The notes: generated by a model from the sequence alone, not told the origin. Shown: positions 1 through 9,388, numbered from the stretch's first letter. The stretch: DNA of 64,000 nt from Sulfitobacter undariae (GCF_014196805.1 NZ_JACIEI010000001.1:1-64000); one strand, 5' to 3'. Translations and numbers: made by a program.

Positions 1-291
1 AGCGCTCCATGGAGAAACTCCCTTATAATCCATCTGTCAGGGCTGAATCTCAGATCAGGGGCTCACAAGGAAGGTGGGGTGGGCGCACCGCTTACAGAAG
101 ATCTGCTTGAGGGCATAGAATTGAACCCACCAGTGTCCGTGATCTCTGACCCCACATTGTCCCCTAATCAATTATTTGTCTCGTTAGATATCCTAGAGCG
201 GGAGGTTAATCTGGACGCTGTTTGTGAGGAAATCAGAACCGCAATGGAAGCATTTACATTTCACACCCAACAGGAGCACCTTGATGCCTGA
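1..291 (+). CDS. FliH-like flagellar export protein, C-terminal part
   Basis: The reading frame is open from the first base of the window to the TGA at 289-291, so this is the C-terminal end of a gene that begins upstream. An internal GTG at 79 is a possible start but nothing in the sequence favours it. The tail has a short 'SDPTLSPNQ' turn and an acidic amphipathic 'NLDAVCEEIRTAMEAF' helix, as in the short FliH-like proteins found before fliN in roseobacter flagellar operons. FliH regulates the export ATPase FliI at the base of the flagellum. Its stop overlaps the fliN start, so the two are translationally coupled. The assignment rests mainly on context; the fragment is too short for a firm family call. 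Confidence 0.55.
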   Translation, partial: SAPWRNSLIIHLSGLNLRSGAHKEGGVGAPLTEDLLEGIELNPPVSVISDPTLSPNQLFVSLDILEREVNLDAVCEEIRTAMEAFTFHTQQEHLDA

Positions 292-568
292 TCAAACCAG
301 TTTAGCCACTGACACCTCGAACCCTTTCACCTCAGTGCCCATAGAAATCACGGTCTGTGTCGGTAAGGCCCGTCCTCTGGTTCGCGACTTGGTGATGTTA
401 GGGGAAAATGCGGTGCTTACCTTGAATAGGCGTGTAGACGACCCTGTTGAGTTGTACGTCGGTGAAAAATTGATTGCGCGTGGCACTCTGGAAGAGGGCG
501 AAGGGAGTACAAGTGGCCAATTGATGGTTCGACTGACTGAGGTTATTGATATGAAGCAGGGTATTTGA
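284..568 (+). CDS. fliN: Flagellar motor switch protein FliN
   Basis: A 94-residue protein of the FliN/SpoA C-ring family. It has the surface-presentation-of-antigens fold with the typical 'ITVCVGKARPLVRDLV', 'GENAVLTLNRRVDDPVELYV' and 'KLIARGTL' segments. FliN sits in the cytoplasmic C-ring and takes part in rotation switching and export. The start at ATG 284 is chosen because AGGAG at 272-276 lies seven bases upstream; a longer open frame from 224 would overlap the FliH-like gene heavily and has no family similarity. It overlaps the upstream gene by eight bases and its TGA shares one base with the fliP ATG. Length is normal for short FliN proteins. Confidence 0.88.
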   Translation: MPDQTSLATDTSNPFTSVPIEITVCVGKARPLVRDLVMLGENAVLTLNRRVDDPVELYVGEKLIARGTLEEGEGSTSGQLMVRLTEVIDMKQGI

Positions 569-1302
569 TGCAGCGAAAACCATTGCTTTGGCTGGTAATT
601 TTCGTTTCTGTTTTTTTACCACAGTTGGCTACGGCGCAGGATTTGTCGATCTCTTTGGGGGATACGGGATCGATTTCTACACGTACTATCCAGTTGTTCG
701 TGCTTTTTACGGTCCTTAGTCTTGCGCCTGGTTTAGCCATCATGGTGACCTGTTTTCCCTTTCTTGTAACTGTTCTGTCGATTCTGAGGCAGGCAATCGG
801 CTTGCAGCAATCTCCACCTAATATGCTGATCGTTAGCCTCGCTCTGTTTCTAACATACTTTATAATGGAACCGGTTTTTATGGCTGCTTGGGAGAACGGG
901 ATTGGTCCTCTGACTCGTGAAGAGATTGACATCGAACAAGCCTTTTCACTCACCCTTGCGCCATTTCGTAGTTTTATGGCCGCGCGATTGAATCCTGAAA
1001 CTTTCTTCGCGATGGCAGAATTACGGCCAGATACCATCGATGCAAAGCCAGTAGCTTCTGCTCCTCTATCCGTTCTCGTGCCAAGCTTCATGCTGTCAGA
1101 GATATCCAGAGCATTTCAAATCGGATTTTTGATTTATTTGCCGTTTTTGATTATTGACTTGGTGGTGGCTGCAATTTTGATGTCCATGGGGATGATGATG
1201 GTTCCTCCAGCAGTTGTTTCACTTCCGTTCAAGTTGGCATTTTTTGCTGTTGCAGACGGTTGGGCACTGATTGCAGGAAGTTTGGTGCGAAGTTACTTCT
1301 AG
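568..1302 (+). CDS. fliP: Flagellar export gate protein FliP
   Basis: A 244-residue inner-membrane component of the flagellar type III export gate (FliPQR). The N-terminus 'MQRKPLLWLVIFVSVF...' followed by ATA-Q resembles the cleavable signal peptide typical of FliP. The body carries the family hallmarks: 'MVTCFPFLVTVLSILRQAIG', the 'SPPNMLIVSLALFLTYFIM' helix, 'PSFMLSEISRAFQIGF' and the C-terminal 'DLVVAAILMSMGMMMVPP'. Length equals the usual 240-250. The ATG at 568 overlaps the fliN stop; a TTG at 565 is an alternative that adds one residue. It is the last gene of the flagellar run in this window. No good hairpin terminator is visible after it. Confidence 0.95.
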   Translation: MQRKPLLWLVIFVSVFLPQLATAQDLSISLGDTGSISTRTIQLFVLFTVLSLAPGLAIMVTCFPFLVTVLSILRQAIGLQQSPPNMLIVSLALFLTYFIMEPVFMAAWENGIGPLTREEIDIEQAFSLTLAPFRSFMAARLNPETFFAMAELRPDTIDAKPVASAPLSVLVPSFMLSEISRAFQIGFLIYLPFLIIDLVVAAILMSMGMMMVPPAVVSLPFKLAFFAVADGWALIAGSLVRSYF

Positions 1303-1612
1303 ATTTTTTCAATCTCGGTCGGGAGGTAATGCTTGGGGGCAACACAGGACCAAATTCGGCGAACCGACCACATGCGTATCTGATCATGTTCAAGTGATTA
1401 GGCGGCACGGTTAGGCTAACCACAGGAATCGTAGTAGTCACTCAGGGGAATTGGACCAAATCAATTGCGTGAAATAGGTTTGAATTTAAATATTTGGGGA
1501 AGGTTCAGCGCAGAGGTTTGCCTGATAGTAAGCTGAAAAATTTCATCCCAGAAAGGTCGAAAGTAGCGCGCATCACATGTCATACGGACGCACGCTAGTG
1601 CTTTTCAGTCAG
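1303..1612. other. Intergenic region between fliP and leuB
   Basis: About 310 bases separating the 3' ends of the convergent fliP and leuB genes. I see no supported gene and no strong hairpin with a T-run; short open frames here lack ribosome binding sites and family similarity. Confidence 0.6.
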
Positions 1613-2719
1613 TTAGAGACTCGCTTCGAGAGCCGCGAGAATTGCGTCACCCATTTCTGAGGTGGAGATCGGTGTGCCGCCTTCTTCGCCCATCAGGTCG
1701 GCTGTGCGTGCGCCGTCGGCCAGTACTTTTTCAATAGCCGCCTCCAGACGTGCGGCTTCTTCACCTTGGTCAAAGGAATAGCGCAGCGCCATAGCAAAGC
1801 TGAGAATACAGGCAATCGGGTTTGCCTTACCTTGTCCCGCGATGTCAGGGGCTGATCCGTGTACGGGTTCATACAAGGCTTTTGGGCGGCCATCCGCGTT
1901 TGGGGCGCCAAGGGAAGCTGACGGCAACATGCCCAGCGAGCCTGTCAGCATTGCCGCACAATCAGACAGGATATCGCCAAACAGGTTGTCGGTTACAATG
2001 ACGTCAAATTGCTTGGGTGCACGAACTAGTTGCATCGCGCCGTTGTCAGCGTACATATGCGACAGTTCAACATCCGGATAATCTTCGTCATGAACCTTCT
2101 GGACGACTTCGCGCCATAGAATGCCGCTCTCCATGACGTTGGCTTTTTCCATTGAGCAAACTTTGTTGCCACGGCGGCGGGCCAATTCAAACGCTGAGCG
2201 CGCAACGCGATCAATCTCGGATTCGGTGTAGCGCTGGGTGTTGATGCCCACACGTTCATTACCTTCTTCAAAGATGCCACGTGGTTCGCCGAAATAAACG
2301 CCCGAAGTTAGCTCGCGCACGATCATGATATCGAGACCTGCGATCAGGTGCTTTTTCAGTGATGAAAAATCGGCCAGCGCGTCAAAACACTGGGCGGGGC
2401 GCAGGTTGGAAAACAGGTCCATCTCTTTGCGCAGACGCAGCAAGCCGCGTTCGGGTTTGACTGAGAAGTCCAGATTGTCGTATTTTGGGCCACCCACGGC
2501 ACCCAGCAAAACGGCGTCTACTTCCAGAGCGCGCGCCATTGTGTCGTCATGCAGGGGCGTGCCGTGTTTATCATAGGCGCAACCGCCCACCAGATCATGC
2601 TCTACATCAAAAGTCAGATCGCGCTTGACGCCGAACCAGTCGATAATGCGGGTCACTTGGCCCATAACCTCGGGGCCGATGCCGTCACCGGCGAGGATCA
2701 AAAGGGTGGGGTTTGCCAT
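1613..2719 (-). CDS. leuB: 3-isopropylmalate dehydrogenase
   Basis: LeuB oxidises and decarboxylates (2R,3S)-3-isopropylmalate to 2-oxoisocaproate with NAD+ in leucine biosynthesis. The 368-residue protein opens with '[14 protein letters not shown]', has the substrate-binding '[14 protein letters not shown]' stretch, and carries the isocitrate/isopropylmalate dehydrogenase signature '[19 protein letters not shown]' followed by '[19 protein letters not shown]', which holds NAD-specificity residues. The start at 2719 is chosen because a GGAG lies eight bases upstream; an upstream ATG at 2746 would add nine atypical residues. It is last in the minus-strand block that starts with leuC and leuD, separated from leuD by a membrane protein and an EEP protein. 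Confidence 0.96.
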   Translation of the reverse strand: MANPTLLILAGDGIGPEVMGQVTRIIDWFGVKRDLTFDVEHDLVGGCAYDKHGTPLHDDTMARALEVDAVLLGAVGGPKYDNLDFSVKPERGLLRLRKEMDLFSNLRPAQCFDALADFSSLKKHLIAGLDIMIVRELTSGVYFGEPRGIFEEGNERVGINTQRYTESEIDRVARSAFELARRRGNKVCSMEKANVMESGILWREVVQKVHDEDYPDVELSHMYADNGAMQLVRAPKQFDVIVTDNLFGDILSDCAAMLTGSLGMLPSASLGAPNADGRPKALYEPVHGSAPDIAGQGKANPIACILSFAMALRYSFDQGEEAARLEAAIEKVLADGARTADLMGEEGGTPISTSEMGDAILAALEASL

Positions 2720-2790
2720 GCGTAATGCTCCTGAAATTGGTTGCAATTGGCGTACCTTGCAGGGGGCAGGGCGTCAAGGATAGGCCGTGG

Positions 2791-3756
2791 TCATCGTGGC
2801 GCGATGTCTATCCACAGCAGGCTATGTCGGCTGGCAAGTGGCGTGCTAATCAGCCCATGGTCTAGAACTTGCCACTCTGTTGAAGGCAGCAGATAGTCCA
2901 CTCGTAGATCGCCGGGGGTCGGCTCGGTAAAATCGGCTGTGGGTGAATCGTCAAAAGGGTTCTGGATTTTCGGATGGGACAGCAATGCAGTGATCGCCTC
3001 AGGCCGGCCATCACCACGCATCGGATCGGTGTTTGCTGTACCAGCTAGGATAAAGGGGAGAAGCGATTGATCCCGCTTCAGATAATCTAACCAGAATGCG
3101 ACTTCATCATGGTTGCGCCTGCCATTGCGGTCTTCTGGGCCGTCGAAAACGGGAGGTGTTGCATGGAAGGTCATCAACCGCAGGGTGCCAAAGGCGGGCG
3201 TCTGGATGGGAACAACCCAATGTCCTTTTGATGAAAGTCGGTGCGTATCAAAGACAGCAGGGCCGCCAAAAACTATGCCGTTTTGGGTGGGGTATAAGTG
3301 CTCTTTGAGATCACGCCATAGCATCTGAGTGTAGTCTTCAACCGCTTCATGCTGGATGGGGAAGCGGGACAGAACAGCCATTCCGCCCATGCCGTTAAAG
3401 TGACCAAAGCCATGGGCGTCATCAGCTTCACCCAGTCTGCCATTAGCGTTCATATCCATGCCGCTGGTTTGTCCGGCATTGGGGGGATTTGCGAAGCTGT
3501 GGGGATAGACCAGCCCATTGGCTGCTAAATCCTGTATCAGCGCCTCAAGTGTGGCGTGGCGCAGGTCATAATCTACCCCCTGCAAGGCGATGACATCGGG
3601 CTTTGCCTCGATCATCAGCTGTTTGAATGCTTCGATCTGCGGATCATTTCCACGCAAGATGCCGCGCAATAGTAGCCCGGGGCCTTTGCGCGATAGTTCA
3701 GTGTTGAAGGTCGCGATGCGTAGGCTTTCGGCGTGCAGGGCAGCAGTGGGCCAAAC
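2791..3756 (-). CDS. Endonuclease/exonuclease/phosphatase-fold protein, exported
   Basis: About 321 residues with an EEP (DNase I-like) fold: 'LRIATFNTEL' at the start of the mature part, 'KPDVIALQGVDYDL', 'MTFHATPP', 'FILAGTANTDP' and a terminal 'SRHSLLWIDI'. Several metal and catalytic positions differ from the textbook family: the usual LQE glutamate is Gly, GDFN is GTAN, and SDH is SRH. The 'AALHA' before 'ESLRIAT' suggests signal peptide cleavage, but the start is uncertain. ATG 3756 gives a short signal without a basic n-region. The open frame runs up to 3924 inside the upstream gene, and a basic stretch 'RARQRLSTRLIHS' just ahead of 3756 hints at a non-standard start near the upstream stop. 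The substrate is unknown. Confidence 0.68.
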   Translation of the reverse strand, partial: VWPTAALHAESLRIATFNTELSRKGPGLLLRGILRGNDPQIEAFKQLMIEAKPDVIALQGVDYDLRHATLEALIQDLAANGLVYPHSFANPPNAGQTSGMDMNANGRLGEADDAHGFGHFNGMGGMAVLSRFPIQHEAVEDYTQMLWRDLKEHLYPTQNGIVFGGPAVFDTHRLSSKGHWVVPIQTPAFGTLRLMTFHATPPVFDGPEDRNGRRNHDEVAFWLDYLKRDQSLLPFILAGTANTDPMRGDGRPEAITALLSHPKIQNPFDDSPTADFTEPTPGDLRVDYLLPSTEWQVLDHGLISTPLASRHSLLWIDIAPR

Positions 3757-3788
3757 CATGCATAGTGAGGCCGCGAAGATTGAATGAA

Positions 3789-4637
3789 TTAGGCGAGTTG
3801 AAAGCCGTTGTCGTGCTCTAGTTCCGCTTCCGCATAGGCCCGCTTGCGCTTTTCTTCGATCATGTCCGCGATTTTGCCCATGGCGATGCCACGCATGATG
3901 ATACTTGCTGGAAGAAAGGCCCATGCTGCAATTGTCCAGATGAGGGTTTGCGGGTGTTGCAATGTGATAGGTTCTAGCAGATCGGAAGCCAGTTTGACCA
4001 CAGCGGGGACAAGGAATGGCAAAAGGAAGCCAATTACGATGTTGATCCGCGCATCACGGTGCAGCCGCTCTACCACATCGCCCCCAGCGGTGGGGTCAAA
4101 AACGGGGAGGTTAACCCATACGTTGAAAGCACCTGAGCGGGCTGGCCAGTTTAAGACGCGGACCATCACAAGAAATGCAGTCATCGCAAAAAGCGAGACA
4201 ATATAAGAAGTTCCTGCCGCGGTACGTACAAAATTGATGGTTGCTGATGTTGCGTCCGAGGGGAGCATGAGAACCACGAGACGCACAGGTGAGTAGGGGA
4301 AATCGATTGCATTGCCAGCAATCGTACCTACCGACGTCACGGCAGTGCTCATAAGTGTTGGATGAGACATTCCGCTTAAGATGAGGCTTAATGAAAAGAT
4401 AATTGTGAAAAGCGCTACAAAGCGCAGTCGGTTAAAGGGCGCGGCATCGCGGAATTCCACAATACTGGGGAAGACAGAGTTATATTCGACAAAGGTCAAT
4501 ACCCCCGCGAGCAACGCAACAAGCAAAACGAAGGGTGTGGACTCATTGCCGAGGTTCGGCAGCAGGAGCGCTGGCGTCATAATCATTGTCGCAACCAAAA
4601 GGCCGCGCGCGAAGGCACTGGTCATCCGTACTATCAA
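3789..4637 (-). CDS. Multi-pass membrane protein of unknown function
   Basis: A 282-residue polytopic inner-membrane protein with about seven hydrophobic segments, for example 'GLLVATMIMTPALLLPNLG', 'FVLLVALLAGVLTFVEY', 'FVALFTIIFSLSLILSG', 'IVSLFAMTAFLVMVRVL', 'IVIGFLLPFLVPAVVKLASD' and 'IWTIAAWAFLPASIIMRG'. The C-terminal tail is charged. No catalytic motif is recognised. TTG 4637 is preceded by AGGGA at a good distance, whereas ATG 4625 (MTSAFARG) has none, so the start could be either. Its stop lies about 30 bases before the EEP gene start, and both lie between leuD and leuB, suggesting co-transcription with the leucine genes but not a known role in the pathway. Confidence 0.72.
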   Translation of the reverse strand: MIVRMTSAFARGLLVATMIMTPALLLPNLGNESTPFVLLVALLAGVLTFVEYNSVFPSIVEFRDAAPFNRLRFVALFTIIFSLSLILSGMSHPTLMSTAVTSVGTIAGNAIDFPYSPVRLVVLMLPSDATSATINFVRTAAGTSYIVSLFAMTAFLVMVRVLNWPARSGAFNVWVNLPVFDPTAGGDVVERLHRDARINIVIGFLLPFLVPAVVKLASDLLEPITLQHPQTLIWTIAAWAFLPASIIMRGIAMGKIADMIEEKRKRAYAEAELEHDNGFQLA

Positions 4638-4860
4638 AACTCTATCCCTTCAAACTGGCCTGCCGCAGTTTCTGCGTGCTAGTTCCAACTTGATGCCTTC
4701 GGGTTTGGAAGGCCTGCCTCATTATTGTCATAATTGTGCCCTCTTTTGCCTTATTCCTCAAGTCTGTTAGGGTAGATAACCCTGTCGGTACGGCATTTTG
4801 AGGGAGAGGGTGGTGCGTTCTTGCATCAATTCGAGGGCGTGAATAAGGCAGACGCAATAT

Positions 4861-4890
4861 CTTGTGGGCGGGGCGGGTCGCGCCCACAAG
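4861..4890 (-). terminator. Hairpin downstream of leuD
   Basis: A perfect 10-bp stem (CTTGTGGGCG / CGCCCACAAG) round a 10-base GC-rich loop lies 36 bases past the leuD stop. On the minus strand a T-run precedes rather than follows it. A smaller CTCAA/TTGAG hairpin followed by ATTTTT lies at about 4898-4910. Together they may attenuate or stop leuD transcripts; the assignment is tentative. Confidence 0.4.
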
Positions 4891-4926
4891 AAAAATGCTC
4901 AATTTTTGAGATAGATTAATAAAAGG

Positions 4927-5532
4927 CTAAACCCAGGGCCGACTCTGGGAGGCCGACTCTTCAAAGGTATCGATTGAAGCCGCTTTTTCCATGGTCAGAC
5001 CGATGTCGTCCAAGCCATTCATTAAACAGTGTTTTTTGAATGAATCGACTTCAAACGTGAATACATCGCCGTCAGAGGAGGTGATGCTCTGGTTTTCCAG
5101 ATCAATCTCGATCCGCGCATTTGCGCCTTTTTCGGCGTCTTTCATCAGCGCATCAACTTGCTCTTGTGGCAGGACAATCGGCAGAATGCCGTTTTTAAAG
5201 CAGTTGCTGTAAAAGATATCCGCATAAGAGGGGGCAATGATGCAGGTGATGCCGAAATCGGCGATTGCCCATGGGGCGTGTTCACGTGAGGAGCCACAGC
5301 CGAAATTGTCACCCGCTACAATGATTTGCGCATCGCGGTACTGGGGCTTGTTTAGCACGAAATCAGGGATTTCGTTGCGGTCGTCATCGTAACGCATTTC
5401 ATCAAACAGGTTCACGCCGAGGCCTGACCGTTTGATGGTTTTGAGGAACTGCTTGGGGATGATCATATCGGTGTCGATGTTAATCAAAGGCATTGGGGCG
5501 GCGATGCCGCTGAGGGTGGTGAACTTGTTCAT
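4927..5532 (-). CDS. leuD: 3-isopropylmalate dehydratase, small subunit
   Basis: The 201-residue swivel-domain subunit that pairs with LeuC to isomerise 2-isopropylmalate to 3-isopropylmalate. Visible motifs are '[17 protein letters not shown]' near the N-terminus and '[17 protein letters not shown]', the aconitase-type swivel signature. '[21 protein letters not shown]' follows. The start at 5532 (MNKFTTLSG) has AGGAG seven bases upstream; a longer frame to 5559 lacks support. It is 136 bases downstream of leuC on the same strand. Length is normal for bacterial LeuD. Confidence 0.96.
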   Translation of the reverse strand: MNKFTTLSGIAAPMPLINIDTDMIIPKQFLKTIKRSGLGVNLFDEMRYDDDRNEIPDFVLNKPQYRDAQIIVAGDNFGCGSSREHAPWAIADFGITCIIAPSYADIFYSNCFKNGILPIVLPQEQVDALMKDAEKGANARIEIDLENQSITSSDGDVFTFEVDSFKKHCLMNGLDDIGLTMEKAASIDTFEESASQSRPWV

Positions 5533-5668
5533 TAACAAACTCCTAAAATCGGACCACAAGATGTGGTGTGTTTCATCTCGGTGGAACGCAACGGACCTGT
5601 GTCACATAGCGTACACCGACTGTGCACCGCCCGTACACCGACTATGCGCGGCGGACGGGCGGGGGGCA

Positions 5669-7075
5669 TCACATCAAATCGCGGACATCTGTCAGCTTGC
5701 CCGTGATTGCCGCAGCGGCGGCCATGGCAGGCGACATCAGATGGGTGCGACCACCGCGGCCCTGACGGCCCTCGAAGTTGCGGTTGGAGGTCGCGGCACA
5801 GCGTTCACCGGGGGCCAGTTGATCCGGGTTCATGGCAAGGCACATAGAGCAGCCCGCAAGACGCCATTCAAAACCCGCGTCCTTGAAGATATCGGCAAGG
5901 CCTTCTTCTTCGGCTTGGGCACGGACAAGGCCGGAGCCCGGAACGATCATGGCGCGCATGCCGTCCTTGATTTTCTTGCCCTTCAGAATTGCGGCGGCTG
6001 CACGTAGATCCTCGATACGGCCATTGGTGCAAGAACCAATGAAGACAGTGTCGATTTCAACATCTGTCAACGCCATGCCTGCGGTCAGACCCATGTAATC
6101 AAGCGAGCGCTGGGCGGCTTCGATTTTACCGCCTTTGAAGTCTGTGGCGGCAGGGACTTTGGCGGTGATTGGCAGAACGTCCTCGGGGGAGGTGCCCCAT
6201 GTCACGACGGGGGCAATGTCTTCGCCTTTCAGCGTGATGACTTTGTCCCATGCGGCATCATCGTCAGAATAGAGCGTTTTCCACCATTCAAGGGCAGCTT
6301 CCCATTGTGCGCCTTTTGGCGCGTGGGGGCGGCCCATGCAGTATTCGAATGTTGTTTCATCAGGTGCGATGATGCCAGCCCGCGCGCCGCCTTCAATCGC
6401 CATGTTGCAGACGGTCATACGCCCCTCCATGGACAGATCGCGGATCGCTTCGCCGCAATATTCGATGACATAGCCCGTGCCGCCAGCGGTGCCTGTGACG
6501 CCGATGACAGACAGGGTGATGTCCTTGGCCGTAACACCGGGGCGCAATTTGCCGGTGATTTCGACCTTCATGTTTTTGGATTTCTTCTGGATCAGCGTTT
6601 GTGTTGCCAGAACGTGCTCCACCTCGGAGGTGCCGATCCCATGCGCAAGCGAGCCGAACGCGCCGTGAGTCGCGGTGTGGCTATCGCCGCAAACAACGGT
6701 CATGCCCGGAAGGGTCCAGCCTTGTTCGGGGCCAACGATATGCACGATACCTTGGCGCACATCAGAGACAGGGTAATAGTGTACGCCGAATTCTTTGGCG
6801 TTCTTATCCAGTGCTTCAACCTGAATACGGCTGTCTTCGGTCATGGTGGTTGCATCGGCACGGTCCAGCGTGGTGGGCACGTTGTGATCCGGCACAGCGA
6901 TGGTTTTATCCGGCGCACGCACAGAGCGGCCCGCCATGCGCAGACCTTCAAAGGCCTGCGGGCTGGTGACTTCGTGCACCAGATGGCGGTCGATGTACAA
7001 AAGGCATGTGCCGTCATCTGCTTCGTGGGTGACGTGTGCATCCCAGATTTTATCATAGAGCGTTTTGGGGGACAT
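5669..7075 (-). CDS. leuC: 3-isopropylmalate dehydratase, large subunit
   Basis: The 468-residue [4Fe-4S] subunit of isopropylmalate isomerase in leucine synthesis. The expected aconitase-family features are present: '[20 protein letters not shown]' near residues 27-46, '[15 protein letters not shown]' at 127-141, and three cluster cysteines in 'GSCTNGR' (C349) and 'GCSMCLAMN' (C409, C412), followed by '[20 protein letters not shown]'. Length equals that of E. coli LeuC. The start at 7075 has a purine-rich GGGAGAGG upstream. It is the first gene of the minus-strand leu block. The gap to leuD contains two copies of GTACACCGACT, 25 bases apart, of no obvious meaning. Confidence 0.97.
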   Translation of the reverse strand: MSPKTLYDKIWDAHVTHEADDGTCLLYIDRHLVHEVTSPQAFEGLRMAGRSVRAPDKTIAVPDHNVPTTLDRADATTMTEDSRIQVEALDKNAKEFGVHYYPVSDVRQGIVHIVGPEQGWTLPGMTVVCGDSHTATHGAFGSLAHGIGTSEVEHVLATQTLIQKKSKNMKVEITGKLRPGVTAKDITLSVIGVTGTAGGTGYVIEYCGEAIRDLSMEGRMTVCNMAIEGGARAGIIAPDETTFEYCMGRPHAPKGAQWEAALEWWKTLYSDDDAAWDKVITLKGEDIAPVVTWGTSPEDVLPITAKVPAATDFKGGKIEAAQRSLDYMGLTAGMALTDVEIDTVFIGSCTNGRIEDLRAAAAILKGKKIKDGMRAMIVPGSGLVRAQAEEEGLADIFKDAGFEWRLAGCSMCLAMNPDQLAPGERCAATSNRNFEGRQGRGGRTHLMSPAMAAAAAITGKLTDVRDLM

Positions 7076-7453
7076 GGGGGACCTCTCCCTTGGGGTATTG
7101 ATGTGGGTAATTGTTTGCGAAATTCGGAAATCAGCGGCCCGAGGGCGCGCAAGACAGATTTATAGCTGCGCCAGCACGCTATGTGTGGCACCGAAAAAGC
7201 GTTCGCGCAGGCGTGCGCGGTCTGTCTGGTTGAAGACATTGTTCATAGCTTCGCTAGATACAGGGCAAAGAGCCGTGCTGCAAGGACTGGCATTGTGGGG
7301 GCCGCAATATGGGCCAGTAGTCTGAGTGCCCGAATTAACAAAAAGCACCAAAGGTGAAAAAATTCCCGCTGATCGCTATATCAAAGGCGGGCATATTGCA
7401 TGGCTTGTGGGAAGTGCTGCCTTGTGCGACGATTCCTGAAATATGGAGTAATC
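7076..7453. other. Divergent intergenic region, leuC / mscS
   Basis: About 380 bases between divergent genes that must hold the promoters of leuC (minus) and the MscS-type channel (plus). Short open frames on both strands have no good ribosome binding site or similarity and are left out. I saw no clear leader peptide rich in leucine codons. Confidence 0.55.
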
Positions 7454-8764
7454 ATGCAAGACGTTGTCGATCCGTTTGCCGAGTTTTTAGTTACCCTGCA
7501 GGCTCTATGGGCGAATGCTGTGGGCTTTGCTGCGGGTGTGGCCGAGCCGGGGTGGCGGCAGAATCAGGTTTTTATCATCCTTGCTGTGGCTCTTGTGTCT
7601 TGGGGATTGCATCGCAAAAGCGGCGATATCCTGCATGAACGGGTGCGTGCGCGGGAAGGGTGGCAAAAATGGCAGTTGCGGGCCATTGTTCAAATCAAAC
7701 GTCGTTTGGGGCTGATGTGGTTTTGTCTGATCATCGGAATTGTATTTCTGCTGATGCAAAACCTGACTTGGCCGTCGCGCTCATATTTGATCGGGCTTGC
7801 AGGTAAGCTGGGTTTTGTCTGGTTGTGTATTGCCTTTGCTGCGCGGCTGGTGCGCAACCGCCCGATCCGGCGAATTGTGACGTGGTCTTTGTGGGTGTAC
7901 GCCACGCTATACATGTTGAATTTATCGGATCAGGTTGCTGCGTTTCTGGATGGCGTCGCGATTGAGTTGGGCGATTTCCGCCTGTCGATTTTGACGTTGA
8001 TCACTGCGGTTGTGGTGATTGGTCTGCTGATTACTTTGGCGCGGATTACGTCAACGGCCACGGCCAGCACGATCCGCAGGAACGAAGACATCAGCCCCTC
8101 TATGCAGGTGCTTGCGGTGAAGGGGGTACAGCTGGCGGCCTATGGCATCGCGTTTTACATGGGCGTCAAAGCCGTTGGTATTGATCTGACGGGGCTTGCG
8201 GTACTGTCGGGGGCGATTGGTGTGGGTCTTGGTTTTGGCCTGCAAAAGGTTGTGTCGAACCTTGTTTCGGGTGTGATCATTCTGCTGGATAAATCGATCA
8301 AACCGGGGGATGTGATATCGCTGGGCGAGACGTTTGGCTGGATACAAACGCTGGGCGCGCGCTATGCGTCGGTGGTGACGCGGGACGGCAAGGAATATCT
8401 GATCCCGAACGAGGATTTGATCACCGGACAGGTGGTGAATTGGTCGCATTCGAATGATTTTGTGCGGTTGGATATTCATTTTGGCACTGCTTATGGGGAT
8501 GACCCGCATGAGGTGCGCAGGCTGGCCATTGCGGCGGCGGCTTCGGTTGAGCGGGTGCTGAACCATAAGGCACCTGTGTGCCACATCGTCGGATTCGGTG
8601 ACAGCTCGGTTGATTATATCCTGCGGTTCTGGATCAGAGACCCCACAGGCGGTTTGACGAATATTCGCGGGAATGTGTTTTTGGCGCTTTGGGACACGTT
8701 TAAGGAAAATGGTATTTCGATACCGTTTCCGCAGCGCGAAGTGCGGATGCTGGACGAAGAATAG
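7454..8764 (+). CDS. MscS-family mechanosensitive channel
   Basis: A 436-residue inner-membrane protein. Several N-terminal hydrophobic helices (roughly residues 30-200) precede the MscS core. The pore helix TM3 is visible as 'GLAVLSGAIGVGLGFGLQKVVSNLVSG', with the Gly/Ala packing pattern of MscS. It is followed by the beta domain 'DKSIKPGDVISLGETFGWIQTLGARYASVVTRDGKEYLIPNE' and the C-terminal vestibule ending in 'NGISIPFPQREVRML'. Such channels release solutes on hypo-osmotic shock. ATG 7454 is chosen for its GGAG five bases upstream; the frame extends to 7400 without support. It is divergent from leuC and followed by a roughly 200-base gap before rsfS. Confidence 0.9.
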   Translation: MQDVVDPFAEFLVTLQALWANAVGFAAGVAEPGWRQNQVFIILAVALVSWGLHRKSGDILHERVRAREGWQKWQLRAIVQIKRRLGLMWFCLIIGIVFLLMQNLTWPSRSYLIGLAGKLGFVWLCIAFAARLVRNRPIRRIVTWSLWVYATLYMLNLSDQVAAFLDGVAIELGDFRLSILTLITAVVVIGLLITLARITSTATASTIRRNEDISPSMQVLAVKGVQLAAYGIAFYMGVKAVGIDLTGLAVLSGAIGVGLGFGLQKVVSNLVSGVIILLDKSIKPGDVISLGETFGWIQTLGARYASVVTRDGKEYLIPNEDLITGQVVNWSHSNDFVRLDIHFGTAYGDDPHEVRRLAIAAAASVERVLNHKAPVCHIVGFGDSSVDYILRFWIRDPTGGLTNIRGNVFLALWDTFKENGISIPFPQREVRMLDEE

Positions 8765-8969
8765 GGGTGATTCCCGTCTGGGTGGCGTGATTTTTGGCAT
8801 CAACTGGTGCCTTTGGGCGGCAGTCTGGGCCGTAAATGCGGACAAAAGAGCCACAATCAGCCGCTGCTGACACTGGCGATTGTGCCTGTCATTGAAATGT
8901 GACACTTGGGGCGCTAATTTAAAGATATCCCCAGCGCCGGGGGCCCGTCGGCGCGCCAGAAGGAGGACA

Positions 8970-9026
8970 ATGTCCTGTCTACGCATACTTCCGCAGCTTC
9001 CCCTGCGCATAATGGTGCGGTCGTAA
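8970..9026 (+). other. Possible 18-codon leader ORF ending in TAATG at rsfS
   Basis: A strong AGGAGG (8961-8966) precedes an ATG at 8970 by only three bases. This frame (MSCLRILPQL...) runs 18 codons and stops at TAA 9024-9026, whose last base is the A of the rsfS ATG at 9026. The same AGGAGG is optimally spaced (eight bases) for a CTG at 8975 that is in frame with rsfS. Either a coupled leader peptide or a non-ATG start of rsfS would explain the signal. Confidence 0.4.
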
Positions 9027-9382
9027 TGGCCGGCCAAAAGCAAGCCACCAGCGACCTGCTGCTCGAAACTGTTCTTGAGTCATTGAATGACGGCAAGGCC
9101 GAAGATGTTGTGCAGATCGATCTGCGCGGCAAATCCGAAATTGGCGATTACATGATCATCTGCTCTGGCCGTTCCACACGTCAGGTCAGCGCGCTGTCCG
9201 CAAGGGTCGCGCAGGACGTCAAAGATGCCTACGGCCATGCGGCGCGTATTGAAGGCAAGGATTCAGGCGACTGGGTTTTGGTTGATACGGGCGATGTTAT
9301 CGTTCACGTCTTCCGTCCCGAAGTGCGCGAATTCTACCAGATTGAAAAAATGTGGCTGCCGCAGCCCGAAGCCGCTTCCTAA
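9026..9382 (+). CDS. rsfS: Ribosomal silencing factor RsfS
   Basis: A 118-residue protein of the RsfS/Iojap (DUF143) family, which binds ribosomal protein uL14 and blocks 50S-30S joining in starvation. Conserved blocks are 'LNDGKAEDVVQIDLRGKSEIGDYMIICSGRSTRQV', 'ARIEGKDSGDWVLVDTGDVIVHVF' and 'EVREFYQIEKMW'. The ATG at 9026 has no good ribosome binding site directly before it. The strong AGGAGG at 8961-8966 is better placed for an in-frame CTG at 8975, which would add 17 residues (STHTSAASPAHNGAVV...). rlmH follows seven bases after the stop, the usual rsfS-rlmH pairing. Confidence 0.93.
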   Translation: MAGQKQATSDLLLETVLESLNDGKAEDVVQIDLRGKSEIGDYMIICSGRSTRQVSALSARVAQDVKDAYGHAARIEGKDSGDWVLVDTGDVIVHVFRPEVREFYQIEKMWLPQPEAAS

Positions 9383-9388
9383 AGCGCG

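Noticed and set aside
4642..4902. 86-codon minus-strand frame between leuD and the membrane protein
   Set aside because: No ribosome binding site or family, and it runs through the hairpin at 4861-4890; most likely non-coding.
5605..5645. GTACACCGACT direct repeat between leuC and leuD
   Set aside because: Only two 11-base copies in a short gap with no symmetry or regulator context; likely chance or minor duplication.
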